Program-made: the position numbers and the translations under genes | Part shown: positions 24,401-37,450 of the stretch, piece after piece | How the letters are laid out: each line of letters opens with the position of its first letter | Position numbering within the stretch: position 1 is the first letter of the stretch | Source of the DNA: Paragordius varius | Lineage: Eukaryota > Nematomorpha | Direction: 5' to 3' | Assembly (NCBI GenBank): GCA_964247055.1 | Contig: OZ176056.1 | Location: 2,356,001 to 2,420,000 of the forward strand | Length of the DNA stretch: 64,000 nt | Notes under the pieces: generated by a model | What the model saw: only the letters and a program-made list of their open reading frames with translations | What the model was told of the DNA's origin: nothing | Database searches by the model: none

Positions 24401-27400
24401 CCAAACATTTTCAAGCATTCAAAACATTTTAAGATATAGATAAAGTGAAAATTTCAATTAAACTAAAAATATAAAATGATTATAAAATCTTTCCTCAATA
24501 GTAAAATCATAGTCTAGTTTCCAGCTAGTTAGCAATCAGATTATAATTATTCACCAAATTTTCTAAAAAAATTTACAATACATTATCAATTTTGCAAATT
24601 CCCATATTATAATTAGTGATAAGTACAATCAAGCACCTTAATGAATTTAAATTTAATGAATTAGACGATTCTAAATTTATATGATATGATTGTAAAGTTA
24701 AGCTTTATGATTTTAAAAAATTAAAAATAGATATACTGATTAGGAGCAACCATTAATAATTTTAATAGTAAAAAGTTAAATTTCGGGTATTTCAGATCAT
24801 TTCGTCTAGAAAATGGATGAATCCAATAATAATATTGTAACTAGCTAAACTTACAAAATTTCAAAAATTAATCCTTAAAGTAGATGAAAAATATAAATAA
24901 TTTTCTCTAATAATTAAGCACAATATATTTTTTAGTTGATTATTACATTTTCTAAAGAGGGAGGCGAAAAGTATGCAGATGAAAGTTATTTTCAACCATG
25001 AAATCGAATTAGTACAAAAAGCTAATCATATATACAGATTTATAAATTGAGTAGTTTTTTACGTATTTTTAACTTTAATTATTAGCTTTACAAAAATAAA
25101 CATTAGATCTATGGTTGAGATAATAAAAACTGTTTTAATTACTAGATTTAAGTAGCGATCTTTATTTATTAATTTATCATATCAAATTTAATGTTATTAC
25201 ACCTATTTTCCCGATTAAACCCTTATATAAATTGATTTTCTGAATCAATCAAAAAAATAATTTTTTCATGTTTATTTCATATTTTTAAATTTTTCATTAG
25301 CAACCGTTGACAAAAAAATCCTATCGCAAATTGTGAAAACTTATTTAACTAGATTATTTCAAATTTTTAAAAATTTTAACACAGATAAATCAAATTAATT
25401 CCCATGAAAATTAAAAATATACCTTTAGAAGAAACATTGTTGTAAACGTTATTTTCTTTTAAATCATTTATTAAAGAATTATTTTTTATAGGAGATAGTG
25501 TAGTAGAGGGTGATGGTGATGTTGGGGGGTAAAGTAACCCCGCTTCATAGAGTTCTAATATGTTAGCTTTTAACATTCGGATAATTTTATCATCACCAAT
25601 GCGCTCAAATACGCCCTGTTCAATGGCATCGTAATTGAGGAATTTCAAACATTTTTCCATATCCATTTTCAGTAATTGACCTAAAAAACTCGAGCGAAAT
25701 ATATATATAATAAATTTATTTTCATAAAATAAAGAGGTATTTAAAAAAAATTTATAATTTTAGACATAACAAAATGTTTTTTAAGCGATGATAGATGTAT
25801 ATATTAATTTATAAACTAGTTTTAAAAAAAATTATTTTTTCAAATAATAAACAGAAAAATCTTCATATTATATAATTTTAGGATAATGAATTGAATCCCT
25901 TATTCATGGGCATAAAAATTTTTATAAAAATAATATATATGCATAAATTCCAAAAATCTAGAAATCTTAAAATAAATTGAAAAAAAATAGTTTAAAAACA
26001 AACTTTTTTTTCCATTATATTTACTCTTTAACATATACAAATATTTTTTCATAAAACGAATATTAAAAATCAAGGAAAATATTTTTAAGAAATTTAAAAA
26101 ATTTACGTTGAAACATTTTAAGGATAGTATATGCCATAGCTATTAGGATTTTGTCACCCTCTAATACAAAAATGTCCCAAATTCGAAGTGTTAAATGGAA
26201 TGGTGTCTACGAAATATATAAATAAATCATATAAAATATATATGTTTAAGAAAAATAATTAAATACAAAATGATTAAATAATTAATTGTATTAATAAATT
26301 TTATAAATTATAAGGCGTTTTTATTTACTGTTATTTTAAATTAGGTGATTTTACATAAATATTTATTTTCAACTTAAAAAAGTATAAATCAAATGCACTC
26401 TAAAATATTGATTAAATCAACAAATGAGATTTTATATCGAAAATTTTATAAAGTAGAAAAATAATTTTTACCCTATTAATAATAATTACAAAACTATTTA
26501 ATAAAAATTTTCCAATAAAATGCCGATATAAATGAAATAAAAAAACTTAAATATAAATTTTTTAAAATACATGAAAATAGTTATACCATATCTATGAATG
26601 GCAAGAACCTAATATTTTAGCAATGTTCTATCGTTTATATTAAAGTATTAATATATCAATCTATTAAAATTTAAAAATTTTTTAATATTTCATTATATAT
26701 ATAATATTTATTCAAAATATATTTTAAATCAAATTTTTCTATAATTACAAAAAAGTTATATATTTTCTATAAAACATTGCAAAAACCATTTAGAATTTAG
26801 TTAGAATGCATCATATCTAAGAACTATTAATATTTTCCGATTCAAATATAAAAAAAACCTTTTTAAATCAAACTTAGTTTAAAATATCTTACCCTATCTA
26901 TGAAACATTGCAAGAACCATTTAATACTGTACAGGCCAATAGGTAAACTTTGTCTTTCAAAATGTGACTTTAGTCGGGGTAAAAATTGACCCATTATTTT
27001 GTCCTCCAAGTGGGCTTGAAAGGTATGGAGTTTTGGAAAACCGTGGATATAAAATGCGTGCATATCATACCGCTTATCCTTCATAAGTTGAGACATGGCC
27101 CAAAAACTATCCTAGAATATTCAAAATTGAAAATTTTTTAAGTTTTAAAAACTAAGTTTTAAAGTAAATATAGTAAGATATGAAACAATAAAATGTTTAT
27201 AAGAATAAAAAATTTAAACGAAGATAACTTAAAAAAGTTTTATTTATTTGGACATAAAAAAACTATCCTAGAATATTTAAAATTGAAAAATTAAATTTTT
27301 AATTTTTAAAACTACTAAGTTTCAAAGCAAAAAGAAAGTTTATATATATATATATATATATATACGGAAAGATATGAAACATAAATAAAATGTTTGAAAG

Positions 27401-27814
27401 AAAAAATTAACTTAAAAAAGTTTTTTTTATTTAATTATTAAAATATCTATAAATATAGATATGAAACATAAATAAATGGGTTATATAAGGAAATTAAGTT
27501 TTAAAGCAAAAAGAGGAGTTTCTTATATATATATATATAGTAAGTTATGAAACATAAATAAATTGTTATATAAGAAAAAATTAGTTAAAAATTAACTTAA
27601 AAAAGTTTACTTTATTTATTTGGATATAAAAAAACTATCCTAAATACAGTTAAGTTTAAAATTGAAATTTTTTTTAATTTTAAAAATTAAGTTTTAAAGC
27701 GAAAAGAAAGTTTTTTATATATATGGAAAGATATGAAACATAAATAAAATGTTGAAAAAAATTAATAAAAAATTATCTAAAAATTTATTTTACTCAATTG
27801 GATATAAAAAAAGT

Positions 27815-27861
<47 letters not shown>

Positions 27862-30800
27862 CATTTAGAGTTCAAATTCACTTTAAAAATAAATTATATG
27901 TTACTAATATAACTTATTAATAATATATAATATATCTTTATGGCATAGTTTTTTATTGTTTCAGTATTATTTTAATCTAAAACAAAAGTTTTTGTAAAAA
28001 ATCATATAAAAATATAGGTAATTTTTAAAAAACATATAAAAATATAGGTAATTTTTAAAAAACATAATTTATTTGAGGGTGATTTTGAATTGTTTAAGGG
28101 GGGAAATCGAATTGTAAATGGTATATATATAGAGATATGAAATTTAAATAAATGGGTTATATAAGAAAAAACGGAAAATAAAATGATCTAGGATACAGTA
28201 AAAATTGGAGTTATACAGAAATATTTTTTTAAAGACATTTATTTTGGTTTAATTCAATCAAGCGGGATACAAATATAAAGCTCCTTTTTTGCAAAGATTT
28301 TATAATTTTTGCAAATAATGTTTAAAATAGACCAAAATGATTGCAAAAATTTATGCGCTAACGAAATAAATATTTTATGATTTAAACAGAATCAAAAATT
28401 TCAAAAACTAATGAATAATTCTATTTGAAACAAAAATGATTGATATCATAATTTTTTAATTAAAACTGTTTTTTTGGTAAAAAAACGTGTAAAAAAATTA
28501 AGTTTTAGCGAAGTAAAAAAAATATATGACAATTTAAGTACGTATTACAGTATGCAATTTAATGGTTGCTTATTTCACACTATAGTAGGGTAGTTAATTT
28601 GCAACACTACACAGTAGTGTATGGAAAAAGCAACAGAGTGTTGAATAAACAATTTTGATTTTTCATTTTTTCGATACACTACTGTGTTGCAAATAGCCCT
28701 AATATAATGTTAAAAAAGCAACTATTAAAATGCATACTATATAGGAGCATTTAGTAAAAACAAAATATAGCAATTATTTAAAAAACCTATAAAAATGATA
28801 AATACAAAGTAATATCTCTTTTAAATTGACAAATAGTAAAGGTTAAAAAAACTACATTTTTACAAAAAAAACAAACATCCGCAAAAGATTAAGTCAAAAA
28901 TTATTATAAATTAAATATTTGAAACAAATTTCAATAATATCGAAAAAAAATTCAAAAAACACTTTTTAAACAAAATAGTAAGAAACACACGCAAGAAATA
29001 ATTTTTATATGGTAGCAATTTATAATTTGCATTTCAACCATGTTTTAAAGGAGCTAAAAATCTTAAACAAATCGAAAAAAAAACGATTAATTATTCAAAT
29101 AAATATTACAATTCATAAAAAAATGATAAAAAAATGTTTTAAAACAATGTATTCGCATTTAAACCGAAATATATTTCAAAAATATTCAAAAATTACCAAA
29201 ATAAAATGATTAAAAAATGTTTTAAAATATGTGTTCGCATTAAAACCGAATAATTTTTCAAAAATATTCAAAAATTACCAAAAAAATCCATAAAATAAAA
29301 TGATAAAATGTTTTAAAACAATGTGTTAGCGTTAAAACCGAAATATATTTCAAAAATATTCAAAAATTAGCAAAAAAAAATCCATAAAATAAAATGATTA
29401 AAAAATGTTTTAAAACTATGTATGCGCATTAACAGAAATATTTTTCAAAAATATCGAAAAATATTTAAAAATTATCAAAAAAATCCATAAAATAAAATGA
29501 TTAAAAATTTTAAAACAATGTGTTAGCATTTAAAACCGAAATATATGTCAAAAATATTCAAAAATTACCAAAAAAATCTATAAAATAAAATGATTAATGT
29601 TTTAAAACTATGTATTCGCATTTAAAACCGAAATATTTTCAAAAATATTCAAAAATTAGCAAAAAAAATCCATAAAATAAAATGATTAAAAAGTGTTTTA
29701 AAACTACGTATTCGCATGTAAAACCGAAATATATTTCAAAAATATCGAAAAATATTCAAAAATTAGCAAAGAAATCCATAAAATAAAATGATTAAAAAAT
29801 GTTTAAAACTATGTATTTGCATTAAAAACCGAAATATTTTTCAAAAATATTCAAAAATCAGCAAAATAAAATCCATAAAAAATAATAAAAATGTTGTAAA
29901 ATTACGTATTCGCATTAAAACAGAAATATATTTCAAAAATATTCAAAAATTAGCCAAAAAAATCCATAAAATAAAATGATTAAAAAATGTTTAAAACTAT
30001 GTATTCGTATTAAAACCGAAATATATTTCAAAAATATTCAAAAATTACCAAAATAAAATCCATAAAATAAAATGATTAAAAAATGTTTTAAAATATGTGT
30101 TCGCATTAAAACCGAATAATTTTTCAAAAATATTCAAAAATTAGCAAAAAAATCCATAAAATAAAATGATTAAAAAATGTTTAAAACTATGTATTCGTAT
30201 TAAAACCGAAATATATTTCAAAAATATTCAAAAATTACCAATATAAAATCCATAAAATAAAATGATTAAAAAATGTTTTAAAACTATGTGTTCGCATTAA
30301 AACCGAAATATTTTTCAAAAATATTCAAAAATTAGCAAAGAAATCCATAAAATAAAATGATTAAAAAATGTTTTTTTAAAACTACGTATTCGCATTAAAA
30401 CCGAAATATTTTTCAAAAATATCGAAAAATATTCAAAAATTAGCAAAAAAATCCATAAAATAAAATGATTAAAAAATGTTTTAAACTACGTATTCGCATT
30501 AAAACCGAAATATTTTTCAAAAATATCCAAAAATTAGCAAAAAAATCCATAAAATAAAATGATTAAAAAATGTTTTTTAAAACTACGTATTCGCATTAAA
30601 ACCGAAATATTTTTCAAAAATATCGAAAAATATTCAAAAATTAGCAAAAAAATCCATAAAATAAAATGATTAAAAAATGTTTTAAACTACGTATTCGCAT
30701 TAAAACCGAAATATTTTTCAAAAATATCCAAAAATTAGCAAAAAAATCCATAAAATAAAATGATTAAAAAATGTTTTTTAAAACTACGTATTCGCATTAA

Positions 30801-33584
30801 AACCGAAATATTTTTCAAAAATATCGAAAAATATTCAAAAATTAGCAAAAAAATCCATAAAATAAAATGATTAAAAAATGTTTTAAACTACGTATTCGCA
30901 TTTAAACCGAAATATTTTTCAAAAATATCCACAAATTAGCAAACGAAATCCATAAAATAAAATGATTAAAAAATGTTTAAAACTATGTATTTGCATTAAA
31001 AACCGAAATATTTTTCAAAAATATTCAAAAATCAGCAAAATAAAATCCATAAAAAATAATAAAAATGTTGTAAAATTACGTATTCGCATTAAAACAGAAA
31101 TATATTTCAAAAATATTCAAAAATTAGCCAAAAAAATCCATAAAATAAAATGATTAAAAAATGTTTAAAACTATGTATTCGTATTAAAACCGAAATATAT
31201 TTCAAAAATATTCAAAAATTACCAAAATAAAATCCATAAAATAAAATGATTAAAAAATGTTTTAAAACTATGTATTCGCATTTAAAACCGAAATATTTTT
31301 CAAAAATATCCAAAAAATTAGTAAAATAAAATCTATAAAATAAAATGATTAAAAAATGTTTTTAAACTATGTATTCGCATTAAAAGTGAAATATTTTTCA
31401 AAAATATTCAAAAATTAGCCAAAAAAATCCATAAAATAAAATGATTAAAAAGTGTTTTAAAACTACGTATTCGCATGTAAAACCGAAATATATTTCAAAA
31501 ATTTTCAAAAATTACCAAAAAAAATCCATAAAATAAATGATTAAAAAATGTTTTAAAACTATGTATTTGCATTTAAAACCGAAATATCTTTTAAAAATAT
31601 TCAAAAATTAGCAAAAAAATCCATAAAATAAAATGATAAAAAAATGTTTTAAAACTATGTATTTGCATTAAAAGTGAAATATATTTCAAAAATATTCAAA
31701 AATTAGCATAAAAATCCATAAAATAAAATGATTAAAAAATGTTTAAAAACTATGTATTTGCATTAAAAGTGAAATATTTTTCAAAAATATTTAAAAACCA
31801 AAAATAAAATCCATAAAATAAAATGATAAAAAAATGTTTTAAAACTATCTGTTCGCATTAAAACCGAAAATTCTTCAAAAATATTCAAAAATTACCAAAA
31901 AAATGTATAAATTTTTTTTTAAAACTACGTATTCACATGTAAAACCAAAATTTTTTCAAAAATATTAAAAACCAAAAAAATCCATAATTAAATCTATAAA
32001 AATTCCAAAAAATCTATAAAAAATGTATTAAAACTGTCGCATTTAAAACTGATTTTTTTTCAAAAATTACCAAAAAATCCATAAATAAATCTATAGAAAT
32101 CCCAAAAAAATCTATATAAATTCCAAAAACTAATCAAAAAAAATTTAAAATATGATACCTCTTCATTCAAATACATAAGTAATAGGCCAGCTATTTGATT
32201 CATACCTTGGCAATAACCCAATTCTTTATTATATGCGGCATACGCCAGTAAAACGTGAAATAAGGATTGCTGTCTAAAAGTACATACATATATAAATAAA
32301 AAATTAAATTTACACATTATATTAAAATTTGTAATATACATTTTGTCATAATTTGCAAAAAAAACTTATTTTAAAAGTTATTTTTGATGTATATTACTGC
32401 GGCCCGCGAAGCGATAGATTTTGGGCAGATCCCAGAAATTTTTAGAAACAGCTGACTACTGTAATATAATATATTGCTCTAAATACAAGTCCAATTTTAG
32501 ATTGAATTCTAAATTTTTTAAACAATAGAAATACCAAAAATTTGCAAAACAACATTTATATACAAAAAATTTAAAATAATTGAATTCAAAAAACAACCGA
32601 CTTAAAAAAATAAAGGATTTAAAATTAACTTGGTTCCATATCGTTCACTGTACATGACATTGTTGCGAAATGTGCGATTAATATCTAAATCGATTTGTCT
32701 AATATCTTTCCCAAGATTCAGAAGGGCCCAGGCCAAAACTTCCTAAGTTATAAAAGATATTTATTTTTGTAAATTTGAAATTTATATTCGAAAAATCTAA
32801 CAAATAGCTAACAAAGCGCTTTAAGTAAAAGGAATAGAGATATTAATTGGTAAAACACTCAATTATTTATCTTATAATCATTTAGGTTGGATATATATAT
32901 ATATATAGATATATATATATGTTATCTTTAATTTGTCTTTTAAATTTTACTGTAAATTAAATTAAAAGTTAAGTGAGCTCTATTAATTAAAAATAAAACA
33001 CTCTTGATAAAAAAATAAATTAAAATAAAAACTTACATGATAAACATTTTTATTCTGATGTTTCAATCGATAAACATCGAGTAACCGGGCCCAAACCTCA
33101 CCTCTAACATGTTCTGGAATCCCTTTGTAAATTCGCTTGGTTAACTATAAACCAAAATAAGAAAGTAAAAATTGAATAAAATTATCAATTTAAGAAATTC
33201 TACGAAATACTTTTTGAGATGGAAAATATTTGGGCCAATTTTGTAACATTTTTAACCATTTTTTAGTGCGTTCGACTTCAAGCATAACTGTTTTAGTCGA
33301 CTATATATATAAAACAATTTTAAACTAACATTAAGCGAATCATTTTGCTCATCATTGGATTCTACCACCTTTTCTTGACGACTAAAATATATTAATCGAC
33401 AAAAATAATACCTAAAAAAACCGTATTTATCAATTTCACCGGTATGATTTATGTTTTCAGAACCATCTAAAACGTCTGGAGTTTTCTGAAATTATTTTAA
33501 TTAAACTTTCTCATAGCTAGCAATTATTTTGGAGGTATCTAAATCAATCGGTTTGGCCGATGTGTTTTTTTCTTCGGTTTGCAT
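20865..33584 (-). CDS. USP6NL: TBC-domain Rab GTPase-activating protein, USP6NL/RN-tre type, 804 aa
   Basis: Exons in transcript order: 33584-33507, 33485-33412, 33381-33330, 33300-33211, 33144-33037, 32742-32630, 32273-32159, 27111-26893, 26206-26107, 25680-25423, 24157-23492, 22725-22446, 21406-21252, 20971-20865 (TGA). All phases agree and give 804 aa, close to human USP6NL (828). The TBC domain (about residues 98-316) stimulates GTP hydrolysis by endosomal Rabs such as Rab5. Both catalytic fingers are present: Arg157 in IDLDINR and Gln194 in [32 protein letters not shown] and [11 protein letters not shown] place it with USP6NL. Residues 317-804 are rich in Asn, Ser and Lys with no known domain; only phase and composition support these exons. 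Introns 1-3 are 21, 30 and 29 nt; intron 7 is 5047 nt and full of repeats. Confidence 0.9.
21427..21466. repeat. (AT)n microsatellite in TBC-gene intron 12
   Basis: A 40-nt alternating TA run just upstream (in transcript sense) of exon 13. Confidence 0.9.
21547..21780. mobile_element. hAT-like MITE in TBC-gene intron 12
   Basis: The left end is AAGGCATGTCCAACAC and the right end GTGTTGAACACCCCTG, inverted to each other. The core is AT-rich with no ORF. The ends match the hAT-like element at 47876-48144. Confidence 0.6.
22041..22314. mobile_element. Family-A MITE in TBC-gene intron 12
   Basis: It starts TACCATTTACGG. Its arms carry TTCAAATTCACCCT and the mirror AGGGTGAATTCGAATTG, and it ends near GTAAATTGTATATA. 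The core contains TATGCCATAAAGATAC, shared with the other copies. Confidence 0.8.
23373..23394. repeat. (AT)n microsatellite in TBC-gene intron 11
   Basis: An alternating TA run of about 22 nt in the intron between exons 11 and 12. Confidence 0.85.
27107..27830 (-). repeat. Tandem copies of the intron 7 acceptor region
   Basis: Units of roughly 150-190 bp repeat about four to five times next to TBC-gene exon 8. Shared blocks are AAAACTATCCTAGAAT, AAGTTTTAAAGC and AGATATGAAACATAAA. The first block is the reverse complement of the true exon 8 acceptor (ATTCTAG|GATAGTTTTT), so the duplications copy the splice site and the first bases of the exon. Some copies have expanded (AT)n tracts (27342-27362, 27520-27538). 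Confidence 0.65.
27859..28125. mobile_element. Family-A MITE in TBC-gene intron 7
   Basis: It starts TATCATTTAGAGTTC and ends GAATTGTAAATGGTATA. The core shares TATGGCATAGTTTTTTATTG with the family. An (AT)n run lies at 27820-27855 beside it. Confidence 0.7.
28586..28702. mobile_element. Small palindromic MITE in TBC-gene intron 7
   Basis: The inverted arms are AGGGTAGTTAATTTGCAACA and, opposite, TGTTGCAAATAGCCCT; inside them CACTACACAGTAGTG faces CACTACTGTG. Total length is about 117 bp. Confidence 0.75.
29115..32080. repeat. Satellite-like tandem array, unit about 94 bp, in TBC-gene intron 7
   Basis: About 30 head-to-tail units share TAAAATGATTAAAAAATG, TATTCGCATTAAAACC and ATATTCAAAAATTA, with single-base variants and small indels. 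Higher-order structure is visible. A stretch starting at 29788 (encoding an accidental 63-codon frame) recurs without visible change at 30962, a shift of 1174 bp. From about 30363 to 30960 a dimer of about 200 bp repeats three times. The array ends about 80 nt from the intron's donor. It has no spacers or repeat palindromes of a CRISPR type, and the open frames inside it are repeat translations, not genes. Confidence 0.93.
32888..32918. repeat. (AT)n microsatellite in TBC-gene intron 5
   Basis: An alternating TA run of about 30 nt, interrupted once by AG. Confidence 0.8.
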
Positions 33585-33808
33585 TCATACCATATGAATT
33601 ACCATAATGACAAATAACCATATTATTCCAATTTTTAATTTATTTTTATGTATAAAATAAAGTTTTTTTTATGATAAATAATATGATTAGATTAAACCAC
33701 AAAATAATATAGAAAAAGTTTAATTAAGACTTTTTTGATTATATTAATGGTAATGGGATGGTCTTAGAATCTAAATGTATCATGACACGGTGTCCACAAA
33801 AAATGATG

Positions 33809-33814
33809 AATTAG

Positions 33815-33856
<42 letters not shown>
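33809..33856. repeat. (AT)n microsatellite upstream of the TBC gene
   Basis: A long alternating TA run about 230-270 nt upstream of the start codon at 33584. Confidence 0.9.
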
Positions 33857-33859
<3 letters not shown>

Positions 33860-33892
33860 TATTTATAAACTGATAAGAAAATCTATTAGGCT

Positions 33893-34880
33893 TATCATGG
33901 TGCTTAATGACTTTGGTCTTTATGTGTGAAATTTTATTGAAACTTTTGTGGCAAGTGCTTCATATCAGAAATTCATAAAATTTGCGCACTTTTTTTAATA
34001 AAATTTTTTTGGCAAAAGCTAAATGCCTCATTCCTAAAAATATATGAATATATGATATGTCATTAATAAAGTTAAACAATAATTTCAAATTTTTTTATTT
34101 TTAGATCTGGTGCGAAAGTCTGAAATTGTTTCGCGCTTGTAAAATGGATATTTCTCTTAGAATAAACGCAAAAATGTCGACATTGTGTGCGATAAAATTT
34201 TATAGGTTAAATTTGATATCAACTAAAAAAACCTTTAAAACTGCGTTTTTCCATAATTTTTACAAAATTTTATTAAAATGCACTTCATCTTTTTTAAGGA
34301 ATTATGGCAACGGCATAAAATCGCTTTAAGACATGATAAAAACACTTATCTATATTAAACATCTCTATCGCTTGGTTAAATTTAAAGGTGTGTTGCTTCA
34401 AGCCATTGAATTTTTGTAAAAAACAGACAATTGAAATAACCTTCAAGACGAACGAATAATTTTCTCAATTCTGAGGTAGGAGAAATGTTCACGTCATCAA
34501 ATTATATAGAAAAAGTGTTTTTATTATGTCTTAAAGCGATTTATACTTTTAATGACTTAAATAATAAGAAACGCTTCAACGCAAAAATTAGATTTAAAAA
34601 TATTTTTAGTTGATATCAAAATTTATATATTAAAAATTTTTATCGTGCAGTCTCGGAATTTTTGCGTTTACCCATTTTGAAAGATAAAAAAATTTCACAG
34701 TTTAAATACATCTAAAAATTAAAATTATTTAAAATTGTTTAACTTAGTAGTTTATCATTTTTTTAGTTATTTTAGGAATAAAGCATTTAGCTTTAACCAA
34801 AAAATTTGGTTTAAAAATATGTGCTCAGAGTTATTATTTGATATGAAGCATTTGCCACAAAAATGTTAATCTAATTCTAT
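33893..34880 (+). mobile_element. Family-C DNA transposon, long diverged copy
   Basis: The left end reads TTATCATGGTGCTTAATG. Internal blocks match other copies: GCTAAATGCCTCATTCC, TTTTTATCGTGCAGTCTCGG and GCATTTAGCTTTAACCAAAA. The right tip is lost where the LTR fossil begins. No transposase was found. Confidence 0.7.
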
Positions 34881-34917
34881 CGTAATTTAACTTTTTAGAG
34901 TCCAAAACGGACTTATG

Positions 34918-36510
34918 CTGTTGTTAAAACGATAATGAAAACAATAAGAGAGTTCCTTATTTTTAAATTTGAGATAGATTTTTACATTTATGAAAGTAAT
35001 TTGCATGATATCAAATAAAACAAATAAAATTACGGACTACTATGACGGTATTTGCAGGATACATACTAAGATATACGAATAAACTAATGGATATGTAATT
35101 TACATCATAATACAAAAATATAATTATAAATATCATAATAAACATCACTAAGTCTTTAGGAGAACTTTTGTATCATACATACAAAAAAATACAACTGGTT
35201 TGAAAGCCAACATTGTTAGGTGGACGCGTTTCATTTAATCTATGCTTTCTCGCGCCATCCGGGACCATTACTTGTTAAACTGGTCCATAACTCGCTGAAA
35301 TATCATTGGCTGCTGACAATATGAAAAACATCCTTTCATAACGGAGGGATCCTTTTTGTTGCGATCCTTTAGCCACCGGCCTGGGGAGGTAGGCATCCTA
35401 CAGATCAATCTTATTGAAAGCTTGTCCGCGCCAATCTTATTTAACCCATCATTAAACGTTAATTGATATGGAAGTCCTCCGCAGCCATTTATTAATCATG
35501 ATTTTTGTCATTACAAATTCTCAGCTCTCCGTTCGCTTTCACTACGTTAGCGGTTGGCATGGCCCATGTAAGCGGTGTGATATTGTGATCTACTGTTTCC
35601 CTCTGCGGTCTAAGTACTTCTTTCTCCACTTTTTCTTTTAGGTGAAACGGCACTCGTTGAGAGGGCCGAACCTTTGGGGAGGCTTTGTGAATTTTTACCG
35701 GCTCATTGTAACAGCCTAATTCTTGTTTAAATAGATTAGGAAAATTAACAATTTTATCAAGTTTAATAAAAAACTTGCTTCAATGACCTCAAAGTTGATG
35801 ACAATGATATCGCCTTTAGTTCTGAAGACGACTTTTCGTTTTGTATTGTTTATCATCCTTTTTACTGTCCATAATGCCATTACTATATTTTTATGGATCT
35901 GGCGGTTAAACATACTCTTGGGAGCGTTTTTCGCTTCACACATTTTCGCAAAGTAATTTGGTTTTCCGCATTTGTAGTTGCGGTTCCAGGCAGGACATTT
36001 CTTTGGTCCATGAATACTCCCATAACCCTTGTATGAATGTGTCCGAGGTTTGGATTGTTGTAATCAATTAAAATTATTACCATTGTTATAATTAATATTA
36101 TCCATATATTTTTCGGTGCGCATGTTGGCGAGCTTGGCAATTGGCATTGCATGTTTGTTGCATTTTGGACTCTATATCCAATGATCCGAGTTTCTCAGTG
36201 GTGCCTCCTATGTTATGTCGTTCGGAATATTTGATTGGCCACCACCAATGTTGTCAAAACGAAAATGAAAACATCAAGAGAGTTTTTTATTTATTTGAGA
36301 TAGATTTATACAATTTTTTATGAGAGTAATTCGCATGATATCAAATAAAACAAATAAAATTTCGGATCATCCATGACGGTATTTGCATGATACATACAAA
36401 GATATACGAGTAAACATATGGATAGGTCATTTACTTAATTAATACAAAAATATAAATACTATGCAAATAATGAATCACTTTATTTTTATCATACAGACAA
36501 ATATTTAATT
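34918..36510 (-). mobile_element. Fossil Ty3/Gypsy-like LTR retroelement, broken
   Basis: Two direct repeats, about 34918-35190 and 36249-36510, share AGAGAGTT, GATATCAAATAAAACAAATA and GACGGTATTTGCA and look like an LTR pair. Between them, on the minus strand, are pieces of a gag zinc-knuckle region and of a Gypsy-type reverse transcriptase (near 35480-35700). Most of pol is missing and the reading frames are broken in several places. The LTRs differ at many positions by eye, so the insertion is old. It is a dead fossil with no envelope-like region. Confidence 0.7.
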
Positions 36511-36737
36511 ATAAATATTCAGAAACGAACTGAAAGAAAGAACTGATTCAAAAATAGAAAAACAAGAAATTTAAACTCAAGTGATTAAAGCAATTTGGAT
36601 CCAAGTTTTTTTTATAACCAAATATACCGTACCCTTAGATTAAACTTAATTAAAACTGAACGGAACAAAAATCAATCCCTATCGTTTGCACACAAAAGTT
36701 AAGCCCCTAAACACAACCCTGTTACATATATATATAT

Positions 36738-37450
36738 CTCAATAGCGCTTTTGTTTTTGGATCATAGCCAGTTAAGAAAGTTGTTGTTACCATTTTAGTA
36801 TTAACTACCACTGATCAGAAAATGACAAAATTTGCGCTTATTTCGCTAAAAACTTCATCCAAGAAATTTTAATATATCCATAAATAATTATTGTAACTTT
36901 ATTAATGCAGATCACTCAAATTCCAATATTTTTGGTAACGCTTCAGCTAAATACACCCAAAAAAGCCGTTGTGCTATAACAAGCTTTAATTAATGATAGA
37001 CCTAGATAGAGTATAACAAAAAATTCATTTAATATTTAAACCTTGGTATATTTAATATGTTGAATCCTAATTTTATAGTATTAATATTGAAACGGTGAAA
37101 AATTTGTTAAGATATGACAAAAACATTTTACACAATTCGGGGTTGCCGAAAATTTTTTTATATCAGAATTAGAACAAAATTTGATCTCCTTCAAATCAAT
37201 TTTTGTGAAAAACAAATATAATAAGTTAGATTCAAAGGTAAACAAATTTTTTCACCAAACGGTGATAAATTTTCAGCATCATCGAATATACCATTACAAT
37301 CATGCGATACAATGCGTACCATAAAATACGCTTTAACATTTGCCAAACCTTTAAGCAAAGTATTATTACAAAATTATTTTTTTTGATTTTATATTTTAGC
37401 CTATTTTTAAAGGATTACGGATCTCACTTCTTTCAGGGTGTATTTCAAAA
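36738..37450 (+). mobile_element. Family-C DNA transposon, degraded copy
   Basis: The degraded left end GCGCTTTTGTTTTTGGATCAT is followed by AAAATTTGCGCTTATTT and other blocks shared with the copies at 5900 and 33893. The right end is unclear. Confidence 0.4.

Noticed and set aside
29788-31153. Two identical 63-codon open frames (29788-29979 and 30962-31153) as a duplicated small gene
   Set aside because: They are translations of the satellite units; the identity reflects a duplicated block of the array, and no splice or family evidence supports a protein.
29115-32080. CRISPR-like array
   Set aside because: Units are about 94 bp, head-to-tail and without unique spacers, and the surrounding genes are eukaryotic with introns.
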